Of a stretch of DNA of 64,000 bases, positions 49,195 through 58,295 are shown piece after piece. Each line of letters starts with the position of its first letter. Within the stretch, counting starts at the first letter, position 1. The stretch is taken from assembly GCA_963665865.2 (NCBI GenBank), contig CAXXWF010000001.1, positions 2,976,001 to 3,040,000 of the forward strand, given 5' to 3'. The notes under the pieces are model-generated. The model had not been told where the DNA came from. It saw only the letters and a program-made list of their open reading frames with translations, and did not search any database. The DNA comes from PHAA01 sp963665865 (GTDB taxonomy: Bacteria > Bacillota > Syntrophomonadia > Syntrophomonadales > Syntrophomonadaceae). The translations under genes and the position numbers were made by a program.

Positions 49195-49968
49195 TTATGG
49201 GTATATATGTAGGTTAATGGTTCCAACCAGCCACAACAAAAGGAAGAGATTTTCCGATACCTCGTTCAACGCACCATAAACGTCGCCCGTTAGTCCCCCG
49301 ATTTTTCGTACTACCCAGATGGCAAGTAAAAGTGATAAACCTCCGACCATTAAGGATATCAGGATACCAGCACCCCCATTGACTAATCCAATAATAAGTA
49401 AAGCTAGCAAGCTACTAACCATAACGTAACTTACCCGTTTTCCCGAAGCAAAGCTCTGCCCCAGGCCACCCTCTTTACGTGCATAAGGGAAAAAATGTAA
49501 TGCCAGGGACATAACCCAACGCCCGGTTATTGCCTGGGTAATCAGTAACACCGGTAATATAGATCCCGGTAATTCAATTAAAATTGTATAACGCAGCATA
49601 ACATTGAGGATACCAGCGATAACCCCCATGGATCCTACTCGACTATCACGCATTATTTCAAGACTTCGTTCACGGGAACGCCCACTAAAAAGGCCATCAC
49701 ACGAATCTAATAAGCCGTCAAAATGGATTCCCCCACTAACAAATATAGGCACTGCCACTATAAAAATAGCCAAAACCGGCATAGGCAGAAAAGGTTGCAG
49801 AATAAGGTATAACCCAGCATTTACTGCACCTATGATTCCCCCTACAACAGGGAAAAAAATGGTTGAACGACTAAGACTATCTGAGGTAAAATTGTCACCC
49901 TCTCCGGGAACAGGAATTCTAGTAAGAAAACCCAATGCTACAAAAAAAGCATTCAAATTGTTCACCAC
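49195..49968 (-). CDS. cobS: Adenosylcobinamide-GDP ribazoletransferase (cobalamin synthase)
   Basis: Membrane enzyme of 257 aa joining adenosylcobinamide-GDP and alpha-ribazole(-phosphate), the last step of cobalamin assembly. FLTRIPVPGEGDNFTSDSLS at the start, GGIHFDGLLDSCDGLFSGRSRERSLEIMRDSRVGS near residue 78 (acidic metal site) are hallmarks. It follows cobT by about 105 nt. cobU, the GTP:adenosylcobinamide transferase, is not in the window. Confidence 0.94.
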   Translation of the reverse strand: MVNNLNAFFVALGFLTRIPVPGEGDNFTSDSLSRSTIFFPVVGGIIGAVNAGLYLILQPFLPMPVLAIFIVAVPIFVSGGIHFDGLLDSCDGLFSGRSRERSLEIMRDSRVGSMGVIAGILNVMLRYTILIELPGSILPVLLITQAITGRWVMSLALHFFPYARKEGGLGQSFASGKRVSYVMVSSLLALLIIGLVNGGAGILISLMVGGLSLLLAIWVVRKIGGLTGDVYGALNEVSENLFLLLWLVGTINLHIYP

Positions 49969-50073
49969 CTCATAAAATGAATATCCCCGTCAGCATTTAG
50001 TTTAAGCTTTTAAATCTGATATTTTCTCTGCCCTCATTCTGGTACTCCTCTTTTCCTTGATAAGTATCTGTGA

Positions 50074-51201
50074 TTAAAAGTCTCCGGTGGTAACACCTGC
50101 TGCTTCAAAGGTAGCCATTTCGTCGGCGATCTTGAGGGCAGCGTCGACTATCGGGAACATTAGAGCGGCACCCGTGCCTTCCCCTAGCCTCATATGGAAA
50201 TCAAGCCTGAATTGAAGGTCGAGTTTTTTGAGGGCTAACTGATGACCCATTTCTTCTGAGTTATGAGAAGAAATCATATAGAGAGCCGACAAGGGGGCAA
50301 TTTGAGCTGCCGTAAGTGCTGCAGCTGTTGAGATAATACCATCGAGAATAACCGGTACATGTTGATAAGCAGATTCGAGGATTACACCTGCTAGTGCCGC
50401 AATTTCCAGGCCCCCAATTTTTGCAAGGGTATCGAGTGGATCGGCAGGATCGGGCCGATTGACCTTAATAGCCTGTTTAATGATGTCTTGTTTATGTTTT
50501 AGAGCTTCGTCCTTTACTCCGGTGCCGCGTCCGGTAACTTCCTCGACAGAGTGGCCAGTGAAAACTGAAACCAGGGCAGCACTTGGAGTTGTATTGCCAA
50601 TACCAACTTCACCGGTTGCCAAGAGATTAATACCAGAGTAAATTGTATGGGCGGCAACTTGGGCGCCTGTGAGAAGAGCGAGAAGGGCTTCCTGCCGAGT
50701 CATTGCAGGACCATGGGCCATATTATCTGTTCCATTTTTGACGCGGTTGGCCATGAGTTCAGGGGGATCCAAGGGAGGAGCAATGCCAATGTCGGTACAA
50801 ATAAGTTCAGCTCCGCCATGTCGAGCCAGGACATTGATGCCTGCCCCGCCTCTTAGGTAACTATAAAACATTTGAGCTGTGATTTCCTGGGGAGCAGCAC
50901 TGACTCCTTCAACCACAACTCCGTGATCTCCAGCCATAAGGAGAACTGCTTTTCCTTTAATCTCCGGTTTTGACGTACGCAGGATACCCGCAAGTTGCCC
51001 AGCAATATCTTCCAAAACTCCTAAACTCCTGAGAGGCTTGATCTTTGCATCCATGCATTTTTGCATCCCGTCCATAGACGCTTGATCAAGTTCTTCAATT
51101 CCGCTGCAAAGCTCTTGTAAGGCTGCCTCAAGTTCTTGCATGTTGGCTTCTTTAAGATTCCCCAGACCATGGAAATTTTTAAGGTTTCTCATTTTCTCCA
51201 T
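50074..51201 (-). CDS. cobT: Nicotinate-nucleotide:dimethylbenzimidazole phosphoribosyltransferase
   Basis: Enzyme of 375 aa activating the lower ligand base of cobalamin. AGDHGVVVEGVSAAPQEITAQM near residue 90, LATGEVGIGNTTPSAAL near 195 and EEMGHQLALKKLDLQFRLDFHMRLGEGTGAA near 315 (catalytic Glu) are family hallmarks. ATG at 51201 follows GGGGGAGA. It is controlled by the cobalamin riboswitch and terminator directly upstream. Confidence 0.95.
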   Translation of the reverse strand: MEKMRNLKNFHGLGNLKEANMQELEAALQELCSGIEELDQASMDGMQKCMDAKIKPLRSLGVLEDIAGQLAGILRTSKPEIKGKAVLLMAGDHGVVVEGVSAAPQEITAQMFYSYLRGGAGINVLARHGGAELICTDIGIAPPLDPPELMANRVKNGTDNMAHGPAMTRQEALLALLTGAQVAAHTIYSGINLLATGEVGIGNTTPSAALVSVFTGHSVEEVTGRGTGVKDEALKHKQDIIKQAIKVNRPDPADPLDTLAKIGGLEIAALAGVILESAYQHVPVILDGIISTAAALTAAQIAPLSALYMISSHNSEEMGHQLALKKLDLQFRLDFHMRLGEGTGAALMFPIVDAALKIADEMATFEAAGVTTGDF

Positions 51202-51233
51202 CAATATCTCCCCCTATTTATTATATTTTTACT

Positions 51234-51273
51234 AAAAAAAGTCCCGCCACAACTAATGTTGTGGTGGGACTTT
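51234..51273 (-). terminator. Expression-platform terminator of the cobalamin riboswitch
   Basis: A 16-nt stem with one mismatch (51273-51258 with 51253-51238) and a 4-nt loop is followed by TTTTTTT, between riboswitch and cobT. Cobalamin binding would favour it. Confidence 0.9.
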
Positions 51274-51311
51274 ACCGTCATCGCCGCCTCTTTCCAAATT
51301 CCAGGAAAGAT

Positions 51312-51470
51312 CTCTTCTTAGGCAGGTCTCCTGACTTAGACTCAAACGTTCTGAACGCACCTTCCCAGCATACGCCAGTGGATTAGCGAGAACTCGTCTT
51401 TACAGTGGTGGGTCCGTACCGGATTATACCGGTTTCCCTATTCTCCTCATATTGAGGCACCTAAGAAGTT
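51312..51470 (-). promoter_or_regulatory. Cobalamin (AdoCbl) riboswitch controlling cobTS
   Basis: On the minus strand the conserved blocks occur in order: GGTGCC, AATAGGGAA, CCGGTACGGACCCACCACTG, then GGGAAG and the B12-box-like AAGTCAGGAGACCTGCC. CTTCTTAGG and CCTAAGAAG close it as P1. One expected segment (usually GCAAATCCGG) reads TATAATCCGG. Start and end are set by P1. Confidence 0.95.
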
Positions 51471-51495
51471 AATTATTAAATTTTTACTTATTTTA

Positions 51496-51523
51496 ATTTT
51501 AATTGAAGGTTTGAGAAAGTCAA
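51496..51523 (-). promoter_or_regulatory. Promoter of the riboswitch-cobT-cobS unit
   Basis: TTGACT (51523-51518) and TAAAAT (51501-51496) are 16 nt apart on the minus strand, just ahead of the riboswitch. It shows that cobTS is a transcription unit of its own. A weak GAAGGTTT/AAACCTTC stem around it may end the cbi transcript. Confidence 0.6.
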
Positions 51524-51578
51524 GCAATTATAAATAAACCTTCTTATATTAGATACTTTTATATGATTCCATAGGCCC

Positions 51579-52934
51579 TCACCCATTACCCAGACAGTGC
51601 TGCAAGAACTTAATTGCCATCCCAATATCATGGTAAAAATGAATATGCGGAAAGCCCGCCCACAAATTTTTTTCGGCAATTACGCAATCCCAATTGGCCT
51701 TTTGGGAAGGTTTTTGCGCATGGAAGCTATTTCCGGTATTTGTACTATCCCAATAGTGGAATTCGTGCCCTTTTATTTCCATTCCTTTTTCACACAGCAA
51801 ATTATCCTCCCGGGCAATTAAAGATACATAGCCAAATCGTGACAGTTTATGGGTTGGAAAACTTTCCCCCTCGATGGCACCTACCATTTGATGGGAGACT
51901 CCTTGCTCATCTTTGATGTTTTGGTGAAGATACATAAATCCGCCGCACTCTGCCAGACAAGGCATCCCTTCAGATATTACCTGTTTTATTTCTTGAAGCA
52001 TCTTTTGATTCTCAGAAAGTTGTTCCAGATACAATTCCGGGTAGCCACCACCAATGATCATCCCATGAATACCTGCCGGCAATGTGCTGTCTTCCAGAGG
52101 GCTAAATGGTATAATTTCAGCTCCTAATTCTGCTAGTAAATCTAAATTGTCTTGATAGTAAAAGCAAAAGGCTTTGTCCATAGCAACTGCTATTTTAATG
52201 GGAACATCGGTTGAAATCTTATTTATTTTTCGAATTTCTTCTGTAGTTTCATATTCCACCGGGACTGCTTCTTCTGCAATTTGAAGAATTCTATTTAAAT
52301 CAATGGACTTCTCTATCTGCTCAGCTAACCTACTTATTATTTCTTTTAGGTTGCCGATCTCTTGGGTGGTAACTAAACCAAGATGTCTGCTCTCGATTTG
52401 GCTATCCTTCATCTCAGGCAAATATCCCAGCACTTGAACATCAAGTTCTTCTTCGATCAATTCTTTCATATTGGCATAAAGCATGGGTGACATACGGTTC
52501 AAAATAACACCTTTCACACGGCTATCTTGACGCATTTCCACAAATCCTTTAATTACAGCCAAAATTGATAAAGACATTCCTTTGCAGTCCACCACCAAAA
52601 CAACCGGGGTTTCTGTCTTTCGAGCCAAATCATAGGAACTGCATGCCGTAGTCTTGGCGGCCAATCCATCGTAATATCCCATAACCCCTTCTATTACTGC
52701 TAATTCGCATTCATTTGCATTTTTACTCAGCAGATACTTCAGGGTGTTTTCTTCCGTAAAAAACAAGTCTAAGTTACGGGATTTGATCCCTAACACCTCA
52801 GAATGGAACATGGGATCAATATAGTCCGGTCCGCACTTAAAGGAGGCCAGCTTTTTTCCTCTGTTTAGAAAGGCTTGCAGCAAACCGCAAGTAATCGTGG
52901 TTTTTCCGCAGCCACTTCCTGTTGCTGCAATCAT
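51579..52934 (-). CDS. cbiA: Cobyrinate a,c-diamide synthase
   Basis: Glutamine-dependent amidase of 451 aa. P-loop IAATGSGCGKTTITCGLLQ at the start (dethiobiotin-synthetase fold), then C-terminal class I amidotransferase with IIGGGYPELYLEQLSENQKM near residue 312 and catalytic Cys in CLAECGGFMYLHQN near 350. Adds amides at the a and c side chains. Last gene of the cbi run; only a weak GAGG precedes its ATG. Confidence 0.93.
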   Translation of the reverse strand: MIAATGSGCGKTTITCGLLQAFLNRGKKLASFKCGPDYIDPMFHSEVLGIKSRNLDLFFTEENTLKYLLSKNANECELAVIEGVMGYYDGLAAKTTACSSYDLARKTETPVVLVVDCKGMSLSILAVIKGFVEMRQDSRVKGVILNRMSPMLYANMKELIEEELDVQVLGYLPEMKDSQIESRHLGLVTTQEIGNLKEIISRLAEQIEKSIDLNRILQIAEEAVPVEYETTEEIRKINKISTDVPIKIAVAMDKAFCFYYQDNLDLLAELGAEIIPFSPLEDSTLPAGIHGMIIGGGYPELYLEQLSENQKMLQEIKQVISEGMPCLAECGGFMYLHQNIKDEQGVSHQMVGAIEGESFPTHKLSRFGYVSLIAREDNLLCEKGMEIKGHEFHYWDSTNTGNSFHAQKPSQKANWDCVIAEKNLWAGFPHIHFYHDIGMAIKFLQHCLGNG

Positions 52935-52945
52935 AAGCCTCGGTA

Positions 52946-54202
52946 TTATTTGCTGTTCCGTCTGCCCTCACCCCTTTGCCCGCTGATAATAAAGACTGGA
53001 TTCATTCCCATCATCATATGATATCGTCCCAGATCTTTTGACCGGGCTGCTGAAATCTGAACGATTTCCATATCCTCAAACCCAAGCATACGAAAACAGT
53101 CCATGGCTTCCGTCATTGTCTCCAGGGTAATGGCATTAATTACGACCCGTATCCTAGGATTTTTTTCAATTAAAAGCTTAAGAATTTTAGACATATTTCC
53201 TTGGGAGCCTCCAATAAATGCTCGGTCTGGTGCAGGCAAATCAATCAGCGCTGCAGGTGCTTGGCCCGCAATCACCTTTAAATTCCATGCACCCAATTGC
53301 TCTGCATTGGCCTTTATCAGAGCTATTGCCTCTTCATTCACCTCAACTGCATAGACAGTGCCTTCATAGACTTGGAATGCAATATCTATGGACACCGCCC
53401 CTGTTCCTGCTCCAATATCATAGACTACATCCCCAGGTATGAGTTGGAGTTTGGATATTGAAACGCTCCGAATTTCACTTTTGGTCATAGGTACCTGACC
53501 GCGAATAAACAAACGATCTTCAATGCCATGGGTAGTGATATTCTTTTGTAAGAGTTTTTTATTTTCGACAATAATTACACTTAAAGGATTAAACTCTTCC
53601 TTGGCCAGTAATTCTGCGGTTGCCGTAATAACTCGTTCCTCCGGATAAGAAAGTCTTTCCCCGACATGAACCAGTGCCTCTCCCAGATTATTTTCCACCA
53701 GTAACTGACAGATGCGCTGTACCGAATAATCTCCCCCTGTCAGGAAAAATGTCTTCGGGTGGTTCAAAACAGCGCCCATAATGTTGCCCTCTCTTCCGTG
53801 CAGGCTCACCATCTTGGCGTCTTCCCAAGATAGTTTAAGTTTGGCACAAAAATACTGTAAAGAGCTGATTCCAGGAATAAATTTTACTTCATAGTTTCCC
53901 CAAGTCGATGTAGTTTCCTTTTGCTCTGCAATCAACTGGTTCAGCTTTTTGGCGCCACTATAAAAGCCAACATCTCCGGAAAAGATTACAGAAATAGTCG
54001 TATAGTTGGGATTTTCAGAAATATATTCCACAATTTTGGTCGGAGCAATGGCATAATGTTTGGCGCCTCTTGACTGGGGGAAACTGTCAACCATTCTTTC
54101 CGCACCAATGAGAAGGTCGCTTTTTTCTATAGCCAGCCGCCCTTGTTCTGTAAGTGTTTCTAAATTCCCCATCCCAATGCCAACCAAATATATTTTTTTC
54201 AT
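52946..54202 (-). CDS. cbiET: Cobalt-precorrin-7 methyltransferase/decarboxylase fusion CbiE-CbiT
   Basis: Fusion of 418 aa. The N-terminal half (about 1-215) is CbiE, a tetrapyrrole methylase (YLVGIGMGNLETLT, SGDVGFYSGA); the C-terminal half is CbiT, a SAM methyltransferase/decarboxylase with IGAGTGAVSIDIAFQ near residue 272 and FIGGSQGNMSK near 344. It methylates C5 and C15 and decarboxylates the acetate side chain. Fusion of the two is common. Confidence 0.93.
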   Translation of the reverse strand: MKKIYLVGIGMGNLETLTEQGRLAIEKSDLLIGAERMVDSFPQSRGAKHYAIAPTKIVEYISENPNYTTISVIFSGDVGFYSGAKKLNQLIAEQKETTSTWGNYEVKFIPGISSLQYFCAKLKLSWEDAKMVSLHGREGNIMGAVLNHPKTFFLTGGDYSVQRICQLLVENNLGEALVHVGERLSYPEERVITATAELLAKEEFNPLSVIIVENKKLLQKNITTHGIEDRLFIRGQVPMTKSEIRSVSISKLQLIPGDVVYDIGAGTGAVSIDIAFQVYEGTVYAVEVNEEAIALIKANAEQLGAWNLKVIAGQAPAALIDLPAPDRAFIGGSQGNMSKILKLLIEKNPRIRVVINAITLETMTEAMDCFRMLGFEDMEIVQISAARSKDLGRYHMMMGMNPVFIISGQRGEGRRNSK

Positions 54203-54238
54203 ATCTAGCCTATGCTCCCTCTAATTCTAATGACCTTC

Positions 54239-55306
54239 TTAATCTTCCCAATCATTTTCCAATGTCCATTTGTAGCTCTCGTTTCTAATAGCCAGTGCCA
54301 AAGTGACACCATTTAATATTTGTTTTTTGACGATCAATCGTCCATGGCTGCCTAATACCGCAGCCCGCTCGGCTACATTATCTACGCCGGTAACAGATTG
54401 CACAAATTCTGACGAAGTGAATTCCCCCTCCACTTGAGCAAGTTCCTCTGCGGAAAAGACTTCAAATGGAACCCTGATTTCTTTTGCCAGTTGCTTAAGA
54501 GCTTCTTCCTCTTGTTTGATATCAATGGAACATAGCTTCTCTATAGCATGTACGGAAATGCTTTGTTCCTTAAGTACTTTATCTAATAAGTTTTCCGCAG
54601 CTTCCAATGAAATTCCTTTTCTACACCCCATACCGATCGTTACGGTTTTGGGCACCAAATGTAAGGTTCGTTTAAAAGGCTTTTTATTTTCATAGATTGA
54701 CAGCATGAAACCAATGGTTAGATCCCTGGCATTCTCTTGGTAAAGTAATTGTTCCGGCAGTCTCCCCTCAATTAAATAATCACTGGAAACCCCTATCTTT
54801 TGGCCGTTTAATATACTCGCAGATATTTCTTTGGCAATGTGCATTTCTTCCAGCCGGAGGTGATTACTCTTGGCCCAATCATCTACCGCAAATTTATTAT
54901 TAAGATCGGTTGCAGTGGTAATCACCGGCTGAGCTCCAATAATCCTGGCAATTTCCATGGCAAAATCATTAGCTCCCCCCATATGACCTGATAGAAGGGA
55001 TATGGCGTATTTCCCTGTCTCATCCACAACCACCACCGCAGGATCAACGGTCTTATTCTTAATATAAGGGGCAATTGTTCGTACCGCAATACCACAGGCC
55101 CCTACAAAAACAAGGGCCTCACTCACGAAAAAAGCGTCTTCCGTCCATAGGGTCAGGCTGCTCTCAAGGGGCATGATCCCAGCCTCTTCGGCATAAGCTT
55201 TCATTCCATAAGCCTTACAGAGATGCTTACCGGATACCAAGCCTAATTCTATTCTTCGGCACAAATGTGCTCCCGTTTTGGTAAAGGAAACCAAAGCAAC
55301 TCTCAT
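54239..55306 (-). CDS. cbiG: Cobalt-precorrin-5A hydrolase CbiG
   Basis: Protein of 355 aa opening the delta-lactone of cobalt-precorrin-5A with loss of acetaldehyde. FVGACGIAVRTIAPYIKNKTVDPAVVVVDETGKYAISLLSGH-like region starts near residue 86 (conserved GH in LLSGHMGGAN), and the C-terminal CobE-like domain has TIGMGCRKGISLEAAE near 224. Full length; between cbiC and cbiET. Confidence 0.92.
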   Translation of the reverse strand: MRVALVSFTKTGAHLCRRIELGLVSGKHLCKAYGMKAYAEEAGIMPLESSLTLWTEDAFFVSEALVFVGACGIAVRTIAPYIKNKTVDPAVVVVDETGKYAISLLSGHMGGANDFAMEIARIIGAQPVITTATDLNNKFAVDDWAKSNHLRLEEMHIAKEISASILNGQKIGVSSDYLIEGRLPEQLLYQENARDLTIGFMLSIYENKKPFKRTLHLVPKTVTIGMGCRKGISLEAAENLLDKVLKEQSISVHAIEKLCSIDIKQEEEALKQLAKEIRVPFEVFSAEELAQVEGEFTSSEFVQSVTGVDNVAERAAVLGSHGRLIVKKQILNGVTLALAIRNESYKWTLENDWED

Positions 55307-55334
55307 GAAATGTTCCTTCCACTCTCACAATTTT

Positions 55335-55973
55335 CTATGTTCTAGGCTTGCATTGATACAGCAGGGCATTACAAATAGCCGCCGCCACATTGCTGCCTCC
55401 CTTGCGCCCTTTGGCCACAATGTAGGGAACATCCAGTGACATGATGAGCTCCTTTGATTCCTCTACATTGACAAAGCCCACAGGTACTCCAATAATGAGT
55501 TCCGGTTTCAATAGTCCTTCCTGAATAAGTTCATAAAGTCTCACCAAAGCAGTGGGTGCATTTCCTATGGCGAAGATTAGGGGCCTTTCCAGCTTAGCCG
55601 CCTTGTCCATGCTGGCAGTCGCCCTGGTGGTACCATTGGCTTTCGCCATCTCGGCGATATCATCATCTGCCATAAAGCACAGAGCCTCTCCCCCCAATGC
55701 TTCTAACGTCGGCTTATTGATGCCGGCGCGAACCATTTGGGTATCGCTTACGATCACTGCGCCCTTTTGCAATGCTTGAATGCCTTTTATTACCGCATCC
55801 TTTGAGAACTTCAGATTTTCTACATATTCAAAATCTGCTGTGGTATGAATAACTCTCTTGATGACGGGCTCCTCCTCAGGGTCTAATCTCAGATCCCCGA
55901 GTTCTTGCCCAATTATTTCAAAACTTCGCTTTTCGATGTCTTCGGGCAGCACATTCTGCAATTGTACTTTCAT
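55335..55973 (-). CDS. cbiC: Cobalt-precorrin-8 methylmutase CbiC
   Basis: Enzyme of 212 aa moving the methyl group from C11 to C12. VIHTTADFEYVENLKFS near residue 45 holds the conserved catalytic His; PLIFAIGNAPTALVRLYELI near 131 and GVPVGFVNVEESKE near 163 are also family hallmarks. GGGGTG precedes the start. Tightly arranged between cobO and cbiG. Confidence 0.94.
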   Translation of the reverse strand: MKVQLQNVLPEDIEKRSFEIIGQELGDLRLDPEEEPVIKRVIHTTADFEYVENLKFSKDAVIKGIQALQKGAVIVSDTQMVRAGINKPTLEALGGEALCFMADDDIAEMAKANGTTRATASMDKAAKLERPLIFAIGNAPTALVRLYELIQEGLLKPELIIGVPVGFVNVEESKELIMSLDVPYIVAKGRKGGSNVAAAICNALLYQCKPRT

Positions 55974-55997
55974 CTATTACACCCCATCTCTATGTTC

Positions 55998-56513
55998 TTA
56001 TTTTTCAATTCCCATTCTAGATTTAATACCTTGATCAAAAGGATGCTTTACCTTCTTGATTTCCGAAACATAATCCGCACAGTCTATCATCCATGGCTCT
56101 GGATTTCTACCAGTCAGAACCAGTTCCAGATGCTCGGGCTTCTGCTCGACCAAATTTCGCAATAATCGCCTATCAATCAAGTCCCGATTATACGCTCCAA
56201 TTGCTTCATCCAATACCAACATGTCGCAGTTTCCAGTTTCAAAAAGCGCTATCCCAGCCTGCAAATTTTCGGAATGTAAGTGTTTGGATTTTTCTTTTTC
56301 TTCCTCCGTCATGGAAAAGGAAAAAGCAGTCCCTTCTTTTCCACGCAAAACCTTAATATTAAATGTCTGGTTTAATATGTTCAGCTCACTGGTTTTATGG
56401 TTTTTTAAAAACTGAATGATTACCACTTTCATTCCTGACCCTGCAGCCCTCAAACTTAAACCTAATGCCGCTGTAGTTTTTCCTTTTCCATCTCCACAAT
56501 AAATATGGATCAA
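55998..56513 (-). CDS. cobO: Cob(I)yrinate a,c-diamide adenosyltransferase (CobO/BtuR type)
   Basis: ATP:corrinoid adenosyltransferase of about 171 aa. P-loop CGDGKGKTTAALGLSLRAAG near the start, VVIIQFLKNHKTSELN, then DMLVLDEAIGAYNRDLID near residue 104 and LVLTGRNPEPWMIDCADYVSE near 136. TTG at 56513 follows GGAGGG by seven bases; a TTG five codons earlier has no site. A palindromic repeat begins 18 nt upstream. Confidence 0.92.
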   Translation of the reverse strand: MIHIYCGDGKGKTTAALGLSLRAAGSGMKVVIIQFLKNHKTSELNILNQTFNIKVLRGKEGTAFSFSMTEEEKEKSKHLHSENLQAGIALFETGNCDMLVLDEAIGAYNRDLIDRRLLRNLVEQKPEHLELVLTGRNPEPWMIDCADYVSEIKKVKHPFDQGIKSRMGIEK

Positions 56514-56530
56514 ACCCTTACCCTCCAATT

Positions 56531-56745
56531 CAATGAGCGCTTGCGCGAATTGCCCGTCTTAAGAGGCGTTTGATTAAAAGCCCCAGAGTGTCAGTAAAGG
56601 CAGACCGAGCAAAAAAGTTCAAGAGCAAGGCATTAATGAAAGTCCGTGATTGAGGCGTACATGAGGTACGTTGATTGAATGGACTTTCGTTAATAACGCA
56701 GCTATTGGGCTTTTTTGACGGTCTGAGGCGTTTGATTAAACGCCC
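56531..56745. repeat. Cob-cluster palindromic element A between cobO and cbiP
   Basis: It starts with a 22-bp palindrome (56531-56552: CAAT-ga-GCGC-tt-GCGC-ga-ATTG) and ends with GGCGTTT-GATT-AAACGCC (56728-56745), which also occurs, partly decayed, at 56571-56586. Between them, 56605-56728 can fold as one long stem: cagaccg/cggtctg, gcaaaaaag/cttttttg, ttaatgaaagtcc/ggactttcgttaa. The right end supplies the last codons and stop of cbiP. The 200-nt gap holds no gene. Confidence 0.75.
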
Positions 56746-58253
56746 TTTGCAATGATCTCATATAAGCGCTTCATGTCTATATTTTCACGTATACCCTTGG
56801 CCAGCAAATCATATTGCTGCTCTTTATAGGCATGCACGTCTAACCCTGATACTGCTCCGTAATCCAGGCCTTTCTCCTTGTACAGCGCTGTCACCATAGT
56901 TTTGACTACGTCTTCTTTGTCAAATAGTCCATGAATATAGGATCCATAAATATTTCCACAGCACATTCCTGCAAATTCCTGAGCAGGCTCTCCTGATATT
57001 TCCTCAATAACCGTAAGGTCTCGGGCTTTTTGGTGCAGTATTTGGGTAAGCCCCATATGGATCTCGTATCCTTCTATTTCTACTTTAGAAAGATCCTGGA
57101 ACAAGCCGGTCAGGTTGGAATGGAACCTTCCCTTTACTTGGGTTCTGGTCTTTTCCTTTGCAAATACCGTCTCTGCAGGAAGTAGGTCCATGCCTGCCAT
57201 GGTACCGCCAGACTCCACTTCATAAGGGTCTGATAGTTTCTCGCCCAGCATCTGATAACCGCCGCAAACACCGAATATTGGCTTTCCTTCTGCTGCATGC
57301 TTTAAAATAGAAGCTTCCAGACCATTTTGCCGCATCCATAGCAAGTCTTCCATGGTGTTTTTGGTGCCGGGTAAAATGATCATATCGGGATTTTTAAGTT
57401 CCCCCACCGATTTCACATATCGTAAGGTTACCCCCGGTGTATACTCGAACACATTAAAGTCTGTAAAATTGGAAATACGGGGAAGCCGAATCACGGCAAT
57501 ATCAATAAGTCCAACTTCAGACTTTTTATCAAATCTACTTGTTAAGCTATCTTCGTCATCAATATCTACTTGCAAGTAAGGAATAACCCCAACTGTTGGA
57601 ACGTGTATCATATCCTCCAGCATATCTAATCCTGGCTGTAAAATGGTTTTGTCACCTCTAAATTTATTGATCAGGATACCTTTAACCATGGCCCGCTCGG
57701 TTTCATCAAATAGCATCATGGTACCTACCAGTGATGCAAAGACACCGCCTCTATCTATATCTCCAGCCAGTAAAACTGGAGCTTTTGCCATTTTTGCCAT
57801 GTACATATTCACAATATCATTATCTTTTAAATTGATTTCCGCAGGGCTTCCGGCTCCTTCTATTACAATCAGATCATACTGGGTATCCAGCTCATCATAG
57901 GCCTTTTTAATTTCCGGAACAATTTCGCGCTTTTTTTGATAGTATTCTTGGGCGCTCATGTTGCAGGATACTTCTCCATTGATAATCACTTGCGACCTGG
58001 TATCATTGGTTGGCTTCAAAAGAACTGGATTCATTAAAACAGATGGTTCAATGCCCGCTGCCTCTGCTTGTACCACTTGAGCCCTGCCCATTTCCAGCCC
58101 TTCTTTTGTAACAAAAGAGTTTAAGGCCATATTCTGAGATTTGAATGGTGCCACCCGGTAGCCATCCTGCTTAAAAATTCGGCATAATCCAGCTACGATC
58201 AGACTCTTGCCAGCGTTTGACATGGTTCCCTGGATCATAATTGCTTTGGCCAT
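56736..58253 (-). CDS. cbiP: Cobyric acid synthase CbiP (CobQ)
   Basis: Glutamine-dependent amidase of 505 aa adding four side-chain amides. MIQGTMSNAGKSLIVAGLCRIF at the start (P-loop), DIDRGGVFASLVGTMML near residue 165, and the class I amidotransferase Cys in PIFGVCGGYQMLGE near 333 with His in YIHGLFD near 437. Its stop codon and last residues (AKGV) lie within a palindromic repeat motif. Confidence 0.95.
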   Translation of the reverse strand: MAKAIMIQGTMSNAGKSLIVAGLCRIFKQDGYRVAPFKSQNMALNSFVTKEGLEMGRAQVVQAEAAGIEPSVLMNPVLLKPTNDTRSQVIINGEVSCNMSAQEYYQKKREIVPEIKKAYDELDTQYDLIVIEGAGSPAEINLKDNDIVNMYMAKMAKAPVLLAGDIDRGGVFASLVGTMMLFDETERAMVKGILINKFRGDKTILQPGLDMLEDMIHVPTVGVIPYLQVDIDDEDSLTSRFDKKSEVGLIDIAVIRLPRISNFTDFNVFEYTPGVTLRYVKSVGELKNPDMIILPGTKNTMEDLLWMRQNGLEASILKHAAEGKPIFGVCGGYQMLGEKLSDPYEVESGGTMAGMDLLPAETVFAKEKTRTQVKGRFHSNLTGLFQDLSKVEIEGYEIHMGLTQILHQKARDLTVIEEISGEPAQEFAGMCCGNIYGSYIHGLFDKEDVVKTMVTALYKEKGLDYGAVSGLDVHAYKEQQYDLLAKGIRENIDMKRLYEIIAKGV

Positions 58254-58295
58254 ATGTAAATCCTCTTTTCTGCATATATAGAGATTTTCAAGCTC

